DNA from: Methylotenera sp.
GTDB lineage: Bacteria; Pseudomonadota; Gammaproteobacteria; Burkholderiales; Methylophilaceae
Direction of reading: 5' to 3'
Length of the DNA: 64,000 nucleotides
Assembly (NCBI GenBank): GCA_021732365.1
Contig: JAKFVD010000016.1
Span: 1-64,000 of the forward strand
This document shows positions 25,359 through 33,161 of the stretch, piece by piece. The notes below the pieces were generated by a model. It worked only from the letters and a program-made list of their open reading frames with translations, was not told the DNA's origin and did no database searches. The translations under genes were made by a program, and so were the position numbers. Within the stretch, counting starts at the first letter, position 1, and each line of letters opens with the position of its first letter.

Positions 25359-25922
25359 ATGAAGCTTCATATTTTATTTTTTATCATTTCTATCAATTTT
25401 TGTTTAAATGCAAGCGCAGACCAGTCATTTTTAGAAAACGCAGCAAGCATTAACTCAACCAGTGAAAACGAACCTCAAGAAACCGCCCATTCTGATAAAG
25501 CCAACAATTGGCAAGCACGCGCACAAGAGGTGCTGATGAGCGCGCTAAGCTTAACGGGTATTCAATATAAATATGGCGGTAAAACACCAGAAACGGGGTT
25601 TGATTGCAGCGGTTTTGTGCGCTATGTTTTTAGCCAAGCGACCAATTTAACTTTGCCGCCAACCGCACGTGCCATCGCGCAGATTGGCAAAACAGTTAAA
25701 AAAGAAGAGTTACAACCAGGCGATTTAGTGTTTTTTAACACCTTAAAGTCTGCTTTTTCGCATGTGGGTATTTATATGGGTGATAATAAATTTATTCATG
25801 CGCCTAGCTCTGGCAAAACGGTGCGGGTGGAAAGCATGAAAGATGGCTATTGGGCAAAGCGTTTTAATGGCGCGCAGCGACTAGATAAAGAAGTTGAAAA
25901 GTCGGCTGCTAACGCTAATTAA
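25359..25922 (+). CDS. NlpC/P60-family cell-wall endopeptidase
   Basis: This 187-aa exported protein has a signal peptide (ending NASA) and a C40 peptidase domain with catalytic Cys (GFDCSGFVRYVF), His (SHVGIYMG) and the third polar residue (FIHAPSSG). It cleaves peptide bonds in peptidoglycan. The frame opens upstream at TTG 25284; ATG 25359 (MKLHILFFI) gives a proper signal peptide. It is closed by a very long palindromic terminator. Confidence 0.88.
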   Translation: MKLHILFFIISINFCLNASADQSFLENAASINSTSENEPQETAHSDKANNWQARAQEVLMSALSLTGIQYKYGGKTPETGFDCSGFVRYVFSQATNLTLPPTARAIAQIGKTVKKEELQPGDLVFFNTLKSAFSHVGIYMGDNKFIHAPSSGKTVRVESMKDGYWAKRFNGAQRLDKEVEKSAANAN

Positions 25923-25929
25923 ACCGTTG

Positions 25930-25977
25930 TAAGTATTATAAAAAAAGCGGCATATGCCGCTTTTTTTATAATACTTA
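25930..25977. terminator. 48-bp perfect palindrome, bidirectional terminator
   Basis: The sequence is self-complementary over 24 bp per arm with no loop bases, centred on CAT|ATG between 25953 and 25954. It has a GC core (AAGCGGCAT) with A/T runs on both sides. It lies between the converging NlpC/P60 and ferritin-like genes. Confidence 0.9.
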
Positions 25978-26022
25978 ACCCTATTTATTGGTTAAATTTT
26001 GATTGACTCATGAAACATTGAT

Positions 26023-26484
26023 TTACTCATGAAATTTAGCAATCTCACCTGGTTTACGTAGCATTTTATCCACTTCGCCAGAATGTAATTCTTCTTGATA
26101 AATCATCTCGCGTGCATATTCTTCTAGCATCACTGATTCACCTTCAACCAATTTTAGAAGCGCTCTGTAAGCATTTAATGCTAATTTTTCATGCGCCATC
26201 GATTCACGTAAAATGTCACCGATATCGTGATTATGTGTTTCAAGCAATGGGCCAATCGACAACGATGGATGACCGCCCAAATGTGTAATAAGCTCGCCTG
26301 CTTTATCGGCATGCGTTAAAGACTCAGATGCTTGGCTACGCAACCAAGAAACAATTGGAATACGATTGTAACCAAACACCATTAATGCGTAATGCGTATA
26401 ACGCACTACACCAGCTAATTCCAGCTCTAAAATAGTGTTAAGTGCTTTGGTAACGGGCGTATCGACTCCATGATGATCTGACAT
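26023..26484 (-). CDS. ferritin-like (bacterioferritin-type) diiron protein
   Basis: This 153-aa four-helix-bundle protein has diiron ligands in LELELAGVVRYTHYA, ESLTHADKAGE, MAHEKLALNAY and IYQEELHSGEVDKML. It belongs to the bacterioferritin-like group that handles iron or peroxide. Two ATGs are possible; AGGAGA lies about 8 nt before the second (26484, MSDHHG), which I prefer. It is monocistronic. Confidence 0.8.
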   Translation of the reverse strand: MSDHHGVDTPVTKALNTILELELAGVVRYTHYALMVFGYNRIPIVSWLRSQASESLTHADKAGELITHLGGHPSLSIGPLLETHNHDIGDILRESMAHEKLALNAYRALLKLVEGESVMLEEYAREMIYQEELHSGEVDKMLRKPGEIAKFHE

Positions 26485-26629
26485 TTTCATTCTCCTAAAT
26501 TGAGTAAAATTGAGTAATTAAGTGTTCTTTTCTTACTCAGTTGGACGCAGTTTAACTCAATTAAAAATGGCTTGCAGAATTGCAAATAGTTCGCATTGTC
26601 ACTATCACATAGATTGAGAATAGGGAAAA

Positions 26630-26935
26630 TTAAGGAGATTCTTTTTTATCGCTGTGGCCCAAATCGCGCGTGGGGTCAATGACATCGCGAATCAGTTGCT
26701 TTAATTCTTTTGATTCTGGAAAACGCCCATAATCTTTGCGATTAAATATCACGGCATCATTTAACCGCACCTCGAATATGCCGCCAGTACCCGGCTGCAA
26801 ACTCACCGCTTTTAATTCATCTTCAAATGTTGTCAATAACTCTTGCGCCATCCACGCCGAGCGTAGCAACCAGCGGCATTGGGTACAATATTCAATAGTC
26901 ACAATATGTGTTTTTATGGTGTTTGTATCTGACAT
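26630..26935 (-). CDS. SelT/SelW/SelH-family (Rdx) protein
   Basis: This 101-aa thioredoxin-like protein has the N-terminal redox CxxC (IEYCTQCRW; Cys replaces selenocysteine), followed by GTGGIFEVRLND and FNRKDYGRFPESKELKQLIR, typical of bacterial SelW-like proteins. The role is presumed redox; substrates are unknown. Confidence 0.88.
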   Translation of the reverse strand: MSDTNTIKTHIVTIEYCTQCRWLLRSAWMAQELLTTFEDELKAVSLQPGTGGIFEVRLNDAVIFNRKDYGRFPESKELKQLIRDVIDPTRDLGHSDKKESP

Positions 26936-27105
26936 TTTTGTATGACTCTTTCAGCAAAAATAGTGTTTTAAGCTATTCAATTGACTTGAAATAGCGCAAA
27001 ATGAACCTATTGTTTTATTGTAAGCTCATAGTTAAGTGTTGGCAGTATTTGTGCGTACTTAAATTTTGTTGCCTATTACAAATTATTTTATTGAAAAGGG
27101 TTTGC

Positions 27106-28551
27106 ATGCGTTCTTCTTTTGAAAAAATGGGCTTAATCGGCTCTGGCGTTTTAGTCGGCGTTTTGATTAGCCTAAACTTTTCGGCACTGGCCGAAAAAAC
27201 CAGCGTATCGCAATTGCCGTTAGACGATTTACGCGTATTTGCCGAAGTATTTGGCAAAGTTAAAAGCGATTATGTGGAACCCGTTGAAGATAAAAAACTC
27301 ATCAACGAGGCGCTAACTGGCATGCTAGCTGGACTAGACCCACATTCTACTTTTATGGATGCAGATGGCTACAAAGATTTGCAGGCAGGTACACAGGGCG
27401 AGTTTGGCGGCTTAGGTATTGAAGTCGCCATGGAAGATGGTTTAGTGAAAGTGGTAACACCGATTGAAGATAGCCCTGCTTATAAGGCAGGCTTAAAAAG
27501 TGGTGATTTGATTTCAAAATTAGACGACACACAAGTGCGTGGTATCAGCTTAAATGATGCCGTTAAAAAAATGCGTGGCAAACCTGATACGGATATTGTG
27601 TTAACCGTGTTGCGCAAGGGTGAAACGAAGCCTTTAACCTTTAAATTAACACGCGCTGTTATTAAATCGCAAAGTGTCAAAAACAAATATATTGAGCCAG
27701 GCTATGGTTATGTACGTATTACCCAATTCCAAGAACATACTGGTGAAGATTTAGCTAAAGCTTTAAAAACCTTACGTGAGCAAAACAAAGGCCCTTTTAA
27801 AGGATTGGTTTTAGATTTACGCAATAATCCAGGCGGTTTATTGGATGTGGCTGTTGGCGTGTCTGCAGCATTCTTAGCTAAAGATGAATTAGTGGTGTAC
27901 ACCGAAGGCCGTACGGCTGATGCTAAAATGCGTTTAAATGCTGCGCCCTTAGATTATGCGCGTCGCGGCAAATCAGATTATTTAAAAGATGAAGCTGCTG
28001 ATTACAAAACAACACCAATCGTTGTGTTAATTAATAATGGCTCAGCATCAGCCTCTGAGATTGTGGCAGGCGCCTTGCAAGACCACAAACGTGCCACTAT
28101 TTTGGGTACACAAAGCTTTGGTAAAGGCTCAGTGCAAACGATTTTACCAATGAATAATGGCAGCGCCATCAAATTAACAACGGCCCGTTATTTCACGCCA
28201 AAAGGTCGTTCTATTCAAGCTAAAGGCATCGTGCCGGATATTATTGTGGAAGATGGCTTTGACCAATCGAACAATATTCGTGAAGCTGATTTAGCCAAGC
28301 ATTTGTCGAACCCAAAAGAAGCAGAAGCGCCCGCCAAAGTAATTGATGCTGAAAAAGCGGCCGCTATACAAAAAGCAAATGAGAAAAAATTTGCTGAACA
28401 GAAAGGCCCAATTGAGCCAGCTAGCAAGGATGATATTCAGTTTGTACAGGCAATGAACGTATTAAAAGGTTTGCCTGTGGAAAAAGCACCTGAAGTAAAA
28501 CCAGCAGAAGCAACACCAGCAACAGAAAAAGCACCCGACGTTAAAAAATAA
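27106..28551 (+). CDS. S41 carboxy-terminal processing protease (CtpA-like)
   Basis: This 481-aa periplasmic serine protease has a signal/anchor helix (GLIGSGVLVGVLISLNF), an N-terminal helical region, a PDZ domain (GGLGIEVAMEDGLVKVV), and the peptidase core. The catalytic Ser is in NNGSASASEIVAGA and the Lys in FGKGSVQTI. The open frame extends upstream to 27001, but AAAGGG before ATG 27106 and the helix position favour the later start. An Ala/Lys/Glu-rich tail of about 90 residues follows the core. It degrades or trims envelope proteins. Confidence 0.92.
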   Translation: MRSSFEKMGLIGSGVLVGVLISLNFSALAEKTSVSQLPLDDLRVFAEVFGKVKSDYVEPVEDKKLINEALTGMLAGLDPHSTFMDADGYKDLQAGTQGEFGGLGIEVAMEDGLVKVVTPIEDSPAYKAGLKSGDLISKLDDTQVRGISLNDAVKKMRGKPDTDIVLTVLRKGETKPLTFKLTRAVIKSQSVKNKYIEPGYGYVRITQFQEHTGEDLAKALKTLREQNKGPFKGLVLDLRNNPGGLLDVAVGVSAAFLAKDELVVYTEGRTADAKMRLNAAPLDYARRGKSDYLKDEAADYKTTPIVVLINNGSASASEIVAGALQDHKRATILGTQSFGKGSVQTILPMNNGSAIKLTTARYFTPKGRSIQAKGIVPDIIVEDGFDQSNNIREADLAKHLSNPKEAEAPAKVIDAEKAAAIQKANEKKFAEQKGPIEPASKDDIQFVQAMNVLKGLPVEKAPEVKPAEATPATEKAPDVKK

Positions 28552-28566
28552 ACGTAATGAATAACA

Positions 28567-28613
28567 GCCCTGTTAGAACTATGCTAATCACGTAGCTTCT
28601 AGCAGGGCTTTGT
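28567..28613 (+). terminator. terminator after ctpA-like gene
   Basis: GCCCTGTTAGAA (28567-28578) pairs with TTCTAGCAGGGC (28597-28608) with one G-T wobble, followed by TTTGTTTT. It separates the protease gene from the GlcF-like gene. Confidence 0.85.
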
Positions 28614-28627
28614 TTTATGATGATTGC

Positions 28628-29821
28628 ATGTCTTTAAATGTTCAACAAATTATCGCAGAAGCTGATCGCTGCGTCGCTTGCGGCCTATGTTTGCCGCATT
28701 GCCCGACTTATCACAAAACTGGTTCTGAAGCTGATTCACCGCGTGGACGCATTCAATTAATGAGCGCAGTAGCGCGCAATATTTTGCCCGCCAATGAACG
28801 CTATCAGCAGCATATCAACGGCTGCTTAAGTTGCCGCAATTGTGAAACTTCATGCCCAAATGGTGTTAAGTATGGCGGATTAATCGATAGCGCACGTGCG
28901 GGTATTGCCAAACCAGCCAACTTAACACATAAGTTAACCAATATTTTGGTTCAAAAACCAGCGTTAATGCGCTTTGCAGGCAAAGTATTAAAACTAGCGC
29001 AACAATTAGGTTTGCTAAAAGTAATCAGCGTATTGATGCCTGCACTAAAGAAACCAATTGCTTTGTTACCTCAATTGCCTCATCAACAAAACTGGCTTAA
29101 TTTGTATCGCACCAATCAAAGCAAAAAAGGTGATGTGAGTCTATTTTTAGGTTGCATCAGTAACACATTCGATACTGAAACGTTGCGTGCCAGCGTATTT
29201 GTGCTCAATCGCTTGGGCTATGACGTACATATCCCAAGAGAGCAGGCATGTTGTGGCGGGCTAGCAAGGCAGCAAGGCAATGCTAAACTAGCTAAAGATT
29301 ACATCGCAAAAAATAATACGGCGTTTAGCAAGGCAAACCCTGTGATTACCGTAGCAAGCGGCTGCGGGGCAGGTTTGCAGGATTACGCCGATTTGCCAAT
29401 ACAAGACATCAGTGCTTTTTTAATGCAATGCGATTGGCAAGATATTTCATTAAAACCGCTTGCCGACGAAATCGTATTGCATGAGCCATGCACTTTACGA
29501 AACGTACAAAAATCGCACTCCGCTGTAATGGCATTGCTCAAAAAAATCCCATCTGCCCATGTACAAAACTTAAGTGGAAACGCGCAATGCTGTGGTGGCG
29601 CAGGCGCGTACATGCTCACACAGCCAGAAATGGCAGAGACTTTATTAGCAGATAAACTGGCTGCAATAGATAAAACTAAAGCAACCTTACTCGCCACCAG
29701 CAATATAGGCTGCGCATTGCATATTGCAGCAGGATTACGCACCCAAAATAAGTCTATAGAACTAGTACATCCTGTGACAATTATTGCAAAGCAAATGGGT
29801 TATACTGGGTTTATTGATTAG
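28628..29821 (+). CDS. GlcF-like iron-sulphur oxidoreductase subunit
   Basis: This 397-aa protein has two 4Fe-4S motifs near the N-terminus (CVACGLCLPHCP and CLSCRNCETSCP) and two CCG domains (QACCGGLARQQGN; AQCCGGAGAYML). This is the plan of glycolate oxidase subunit GlcF and related electron-transfer subunits. The flavin subunits glcD and glcE are not adjacent. ATG 28628 (MSLNVQQII) is preferred over the upstream TTG. It is followed 9 bp later by coq7, so they are probably co-transcribed. Confidence 0.85.
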   Translation: MSLNVQQIIAEADRCVACGLCLPHCPTYHKTGSEADSPRGRIQLMSAVARNILPANERYQQHINGCLSCRNCETSCPNGVKYGGLIDSARAGIAKPANLTHKLTNILVQKPALMRFAGKVLKLAQQLGLLKVISVLMPALKKPIALLPQLPHQQNWLNLYRTNQSKKGDVSLFLGCISNTFDTETLRASVFVLNRLGYDVHIPREQACCGGLARQQGNAKLAKDYIAKNNTAFSKANPVITVASGCGAGLQDYADLPIQDISAFLMQCDWQDISLKPLADEIVLHEPCTLRNVQKSHSAVMALLKKIPSAHVQNLSGNAQCCGGAGAYMLTQPEMAETLLADKLAAIDKTKATLLATSNIGCALHIAAGLRTQNKSIELVHPVTIIAKQMGYTGFID

Positions 29822-29830
29822 GATAACGAT

Positions 29831-30454
29831 ATGTTTGTAGACAAATTAATTGCTACTTTTGATACAGGTTTGCGCACTGTATTTGCTCAGGCCAATGCTG
29901 GCAGGCAACGTCCTGATGCGCAGATTCAAGAATCAACACTCACAGAAACTGAAAAGAAACAGGCTGCTGCATTAATGCGTATCAATCATGTAGGTGAGGT
30001 ATGCGCACAAGCTTTATACAGTGGCCAAGCCTTAACCTCACGCAATCCGCAAATTGTACAAAGCCTGCAAAAAGCAGCAAATGAAGAAACCGACCACCTA
30101 GCGTGGTGTGAGGCGCGAATTAACGAGCTGGGAGGCCGCAAAAGTTGGTTGAACCCAGTTTGGTATGCAGGGAGTTTTGCATTAGGCGCCGCCGCTGGCG
30201 CGCTCAATGATAAATGGAATTTAGGTTTTTTAGCAGAAACTGAACATCAGGTATCGAATCATTTGCAAAGTCACTTAACTAAACTCAGTGATGCAGATAC
30301 TAAAACGCGCACAATTATTGGCCAAATGCAGCAAGACGAAACGGAACATGCGCTAGAAGCTAAAGAGTTAGGCGCAAGCGAGTTGCCACAGCCTGTAAAG
30401 GCTGGCATGAAAATCGCATCTAAAATAATGACTTCAACCGCTTATTATGTATAA
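29831..30454 (+). CDS. coq7: demethoxyubiquinone hydroxylase Coq7
   Basis: This 207-aa diiron monooxygenase performs a late hydroxylation in ubiquinone synthesis. Ligands are seen in [37 protein letters not shown] and [14 protein letters not shown]. Length and motifs are complete. Coq7-type hydroxylases are common in betaproteobacteria. Confidence 0.96.
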   Translation: MFVDKLIATFDTGLRTVFAQANAGRQRPDAQIQESTLTETEKKQAAALMRINHVGEVCAQALYSGQALTSRNPQIVQSLQKAANEETDHLAWCEARINELGGRKSWLNPVWYAGSFALGAAAGALNDKWNLGFLAETEHQVSNHLQSHLTKLSDADTKTRTIIGQMQQDETEHALEAKELGASELPQPVKAGMKIASKIMTSTAYYV

Positions 30455-30505
30455 CTTATTTTATCAATCGACAGCATCAAATCGGCAACAAACGGGATAA
30501 CTGAA

Positions 30506-30823
30506 ATGCAAAAATTTAGCGATGTGCTACAGACATTAGACAACGTTGATGACGTTAAAAGGATTGAGCTATTTTTTGAAAACGGCGAGCCTGCTGGTGT
30601 TATTGAGAATAAACCAGGCAGCCAAGGCTCACTCAAAGTGTTTAATCATTTATACAAAATGTTTGGTGGCATTACGCTAGACGCGGCAGTGGAGGGTTTG
30701 GCTTTGTTTGCTGAGCACACCGAAGATGCTGAAAACTGCCCTGGCAAACATCCTAATGTGGATCGATTGTTGAACGTGCTAGAAAATGAAGAACCGTTAA
30801 ACGTCACAATTATTACGCAATAA
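30506..30823 (+). CDS. DUF2322-family protein
   Basis: This 105-aa soluble protein has the DUF2322 signature ENKPGSQGSLKVFNHLYKM and a late HPNVDRLLNVLEN. Function is unknown. It is 51 bp after coq7 in the same direction and converges on the VOC gene. Confidence 0.8.
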   Translation: MQKFSDVLQTLDNVDDVKRIELFFENGEPAGVIENKPGSQGSLKVFNHLYKMFGGITLDAAVEGLALFAEHTEDAENCPGKHPNVDRLLNVLENEEPLNVTIITQ

Positions 30824-30830
30824 ATTCCTC

Positions 30831-31232
30831 TTACATTTTGCCCGATATGGGCGGATGGTAAATCAGTTCTAACAAATGCCCTACGGCGTCTAAACAATAA
30901 AATCCGCGTGAGCCATCTCTGTGTGTTTTTGGTGCCTCAGTAATTTTGACGCTATTCGCCACAAAATACGCATGCCAATTATCCACATCTTGCGGCGTTT
31001 TTAGCACAAATCCAATATGATCCAATCGCTGTTGCGCTTGCGGCACATAATCCACGCGATGCAACGCAAATACATCGCCATCGTTGGTTAAATACACATT
31101 ATCAGGGTCTGGCTGCCATTCAATTTGCATACCCATCAGTTGCGTATAAAACTCCACTGCCATTTCAAGCTCTTTCACAAACAAAGCCACATGGCGTATG
31201 CCTAACATGCCTTCTGGTTGAGGTTTTTGCAT
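30831..31232 (-). CDS. VOC-family (glyoxalase-like) protein
   Basis: This 133-aa protein has two beta-alpha-beta-beta-beta modules with possible metal ligands in GIRHVALFVKELEMAVEFYT, DHIGFVLKTPQDVDNWH and DAVGHLLELIYHP. It is a small vicinal-oxygen-chelate enzyme of unknown substrate. It starts 3 bp after the OsmC-like gene, so the two form an operon. Confidence 0.85.
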   Translation of the reverse strand: MQKPQPEGMLGIRHVALFVKELEMAVEFYTQLMGMQIEWQPDPDNVYLTNDGDVFALHRVDYVPQAQQRLDHIGFVLKTPQDVDNWHAYFVANSVKITEAPKTHRDGSRGFYCLDAVGHLLELIYHPPISGKM

Positions 31233-31235
31233 GCC

Positions 31236-31655
31236 TTACGCTACCGACTTAACCACATAATCGTGGGTAATTTCCACCGATTTAGCCAGCATAATCGATG
31301 CTGAACAATATTTTTCGGCCGATAGTTTCACCGCGCGCTCAACTTGGGTTTCATTTAAATTGTCGCCAGTAATCACAAAATGCACATGAATTTTAGTAAA
31401 CACTTTGGGTATTTCATCCGCGCGTGCTGCCTCAATTTCTGCCACGCAATCCACAATAGGCTGCCGCGCTTTTTTTAAGATAGTCACTACATCAAATGAT
31501 GTGCAAGCACCCATGCCAATCAACAGCATCTCCATTGGCCGCATACCAATATTGCGGCCGCCGTTTTCTGGCGCACCATCCAGCACAACCGCGTGTCCAG
31601 TCTCAGATTCACCCACGAAGCTGACGTCTTCAACCCATTTAATTCTTACTTTCAC
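31236..31655 (-). CDS. OsmC-family protein
   Basis: This 139-aa protein has the OsmC/YhfA fold: GGRNIGMRPMEMLLIGMGAC with the first redox Cys, and a late ERAVKLSAEKYCSASIML with the second. Such proteins reduce organic hydroperoxides or act on small thiols. It heads an operon with the VOC gene. Confidence 0.9.
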   Translation of the reverse strand: MKVRIKWVEDVSFVGESETGHAVVLDGAPENGGRNIGMRPMEMLLIGMGACTSFDVVTILKKARQPIVDCVAEIEAARADEIPKVFTKIHVHFVITGDNLNETQVERAVKLSAEKYCSASIMLAKSVEITHDYVVKSVA

Positions 31656-31712
31656 GATTTATTCCTACTTTACTTTTAAACGTTACTAACTTAAAAATTA
31701 TCAGTTTCTAAG

Positions 31713-31798
31713 CCAGACAAGGCGCAAGGTCGAAAAAGCGTGCGCAGCATACAAGCAGTATGTAAGCGCGATTTTTCGACCTTGCAACACCGTATGGC
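31713..31798. repeat. large imperfect hairpin, probable dispersed repeat
   Basis: CAAGGTCGAAAAA (31725-31737) and its exact complement (31772-31784) enclose a second helix, CATAC (31748-31752) with GTATG (31758-31762). Weaker pairing extends out to 31713 and 31798. A second small hairpin, ATTCGC/GCGAAT, follows at 31821-31835. It lies between the FKBP and OsmC genes, both on the minus strand. Its size and nested symmetry fit a dispersed intergenic repeat. Confidence 0.6.
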
Positions 31799-31853
31799 GA
31801 CGTAATGCTTTAAGCAGGCAATTCGCAAAGCGAATGCTCGCAAAATGATGATT

Positions 31854-32330
31854 TTATTTAACGTCTAGGAGTTCTACGTCGAACACTAGCGTGGCATTTG
31901 GCGGAATCGCACCACCTGCACCACGCGCGCCATAACCCATTTCAGAGGGAATAATCAAGGTGCGTTTACCACCAATTTTCATGCCTGCAAAACCCTCATC
32001 CCAGCCTTGAATCACTTGGCCGCCGCCTAAAAAGAAATTAAATGGCTGTTTTCTATCAAGGCTGCTATCAAATTTTTTGCCTTTTTTGCCTTCTGCCGCT
32101 TCATCGTACAACCAACCTGTGTAATGCACTGTCACGTTAAAACCCGGTTCTGCTTCACGGCCTGTGCCTACTTGTGTGTCTATTTTTTGTAATTCTGTAA
32201 TGGTTGCTGTCATTGCTGTTTTTTCCTGTGGTGGTGAATTAGATTCGGCTTGGCAGCCTGATATTGTGATTAATATTAATGTTAATGTACTTATATAAAA
32301 TCTTTTGCTAATCAATTTTTGCTCCCTCAT
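31854..32330 (-). CDS. FKBP-type peptidyl-prolyl isomerase, lipoprotein
   Basis: This 158-aa protein has a signal sequence with a lipobox (TISGCQA) and one FKBP domain (GFNVTVHYTGWLYDE, GQVIQGWDEGFAGMKIGGKR, YGARGAGGAIPPNATLVFDV). It would catalyse proline isomerisation on the periplasmic side of a membrane. Confidence 0.93.
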   Translation of the reverse strand: MREQKLISKRFYISTLTLILITISGCQAESNSPPQEKTAMTATITELQKIDTQVGTGREAEPGFNVTVHYTGWLYDEAAEGKKGKKFDSSLDRKQPFNFFLGGGQVIQGWDEGFAGMKIGGKRTLIIPSEMGYGARGAGGAIPPNATLVFDVELLDVK

Positions 32331-32395
32331 TTACAAACCAATATCATACTTTAATTTAGTTTTGATTCATCACCTGCACATTTAAAGACCATAAA

Positions 32396-32425
32396 AAAAG
32401 GCGATGGTTTGCACCATCGCCTTTT
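32396..32425 (-). terminator. terminator after the second VPLPA-CTERM gene
   Basis: A 13-bp perfect stem (32396-32408 with 32413-32425) with a 4-nt loop and core GGCGATGGT. The minus-strand transcript ends in a long T run (plus strand A7). Confidence 0.9.
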
Positions 32426-32441
32426 AAACTTAAATAGTTAA

Positions 32442-33062
32442 TTAATGCATTTTACGACGCAAACCCATTAAACCAACTAACGCTGAACCAAATAACCAAC
32501 CAGCGGCTGGCAATGGCACTGCACTTGGAGGAGCATTAACATAGCTATCACTATCACCTTGTCCACCGCCTTGTGGATATCCTTGAATATGCAAACCCAC
32601 ACGCAAGCCGCCATTTGCCAATAAATTATCAATGTTCGCGCTAGAATTCAAAGTAGCTGTCAGTATCAAAAACTCACCAACATTAACCCCATTACCACCA
32701 CCGCCGTTTCTATCACCTTCAGCATTCGTTGTGAAATTGATAGCATTACCTTCTGGGAAGTTTTGAGTTGAAGGTGTAACGCCAGTAAAGCTTACAGTAC
32801 CCTGTTGACCAGTTTGATTTAAATTGCTAAATAAATTTGCATTTAAAAAATCAAAATAAATAGTGCCGATAAATACATTAACCCCGCCAGCAGCGTTAAT
32901 AAACTTAAAGTCTACACTATTACCAACCTGAGTGACATCCAAAGAAAGTTGAGCACTAACATCTACTTCGTTAGCATTTACACCTACAAAGTTATAAGTG
33001 CTTGCAAAAACTGAAGTTGATAATAGAAACATTGAAATTGCTAATAAATTTTTGAACATCAT
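32442..33062 (-). CDS. VPLPA-CTERM sorting-domain protein
   Basis: This 206-aa exported protein has a signal peptide (ending TSVFA) and a cohesin-like strand-rich body (SAQLSLDVTQVGNSVDF, INFTTNAEGD, GEFLILTATLNSS). It ends in the exosortase signal VPLPAAGWLFGSALVG and LRRKMH. GGGAG lies 4-5 nt before the first of two adjacent ATGs. It shares an upstream motif with the VPLPA-CTERM gene at 20998. Confidence 0.8.
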   Translation of the reverse strand: MMFKNLLAISMFLLSTSVFASTYNFVGVNANEVDVSAQLSLDVTQVGNSVDFKFINAAGGVNVFIGTIYFDFLNANLFSNLNQTGQQGTVSFTGVTPSTQNFPEGNAINFTTNAEGDRNGGGGNGVNVGEFLILTATLNSSANIDNLLANGGLRVGLHIQGYPQGGGQGDSDSYVNAPPSAVPLPAAGWLFGSALVGLMGLRRKMH

Positions 33063-33116
33063 ATTTCTCCCATTAATATTCTAACAACTAACATTAAGTG
33101 GTTGTATGTAATCAAT

Positions 33117-33132
33117 CAATAGCCCAAACGGG
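33117..33132 (-). promoter_or_regulatory. shared VPLPA-CTERM promoter motif, copy 2
   Basis: On the minus strand CCCGTTTGGGCTATTG ends 54 bp before the start of the VPLPA-CTERM gene at 33062. It differs from copy 1 at 20925-20940 at two positions only. Confidence 0.5.
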
Positions 33133-33161
33133 TATATCACTTAATGTAAATTCTAGAATAA

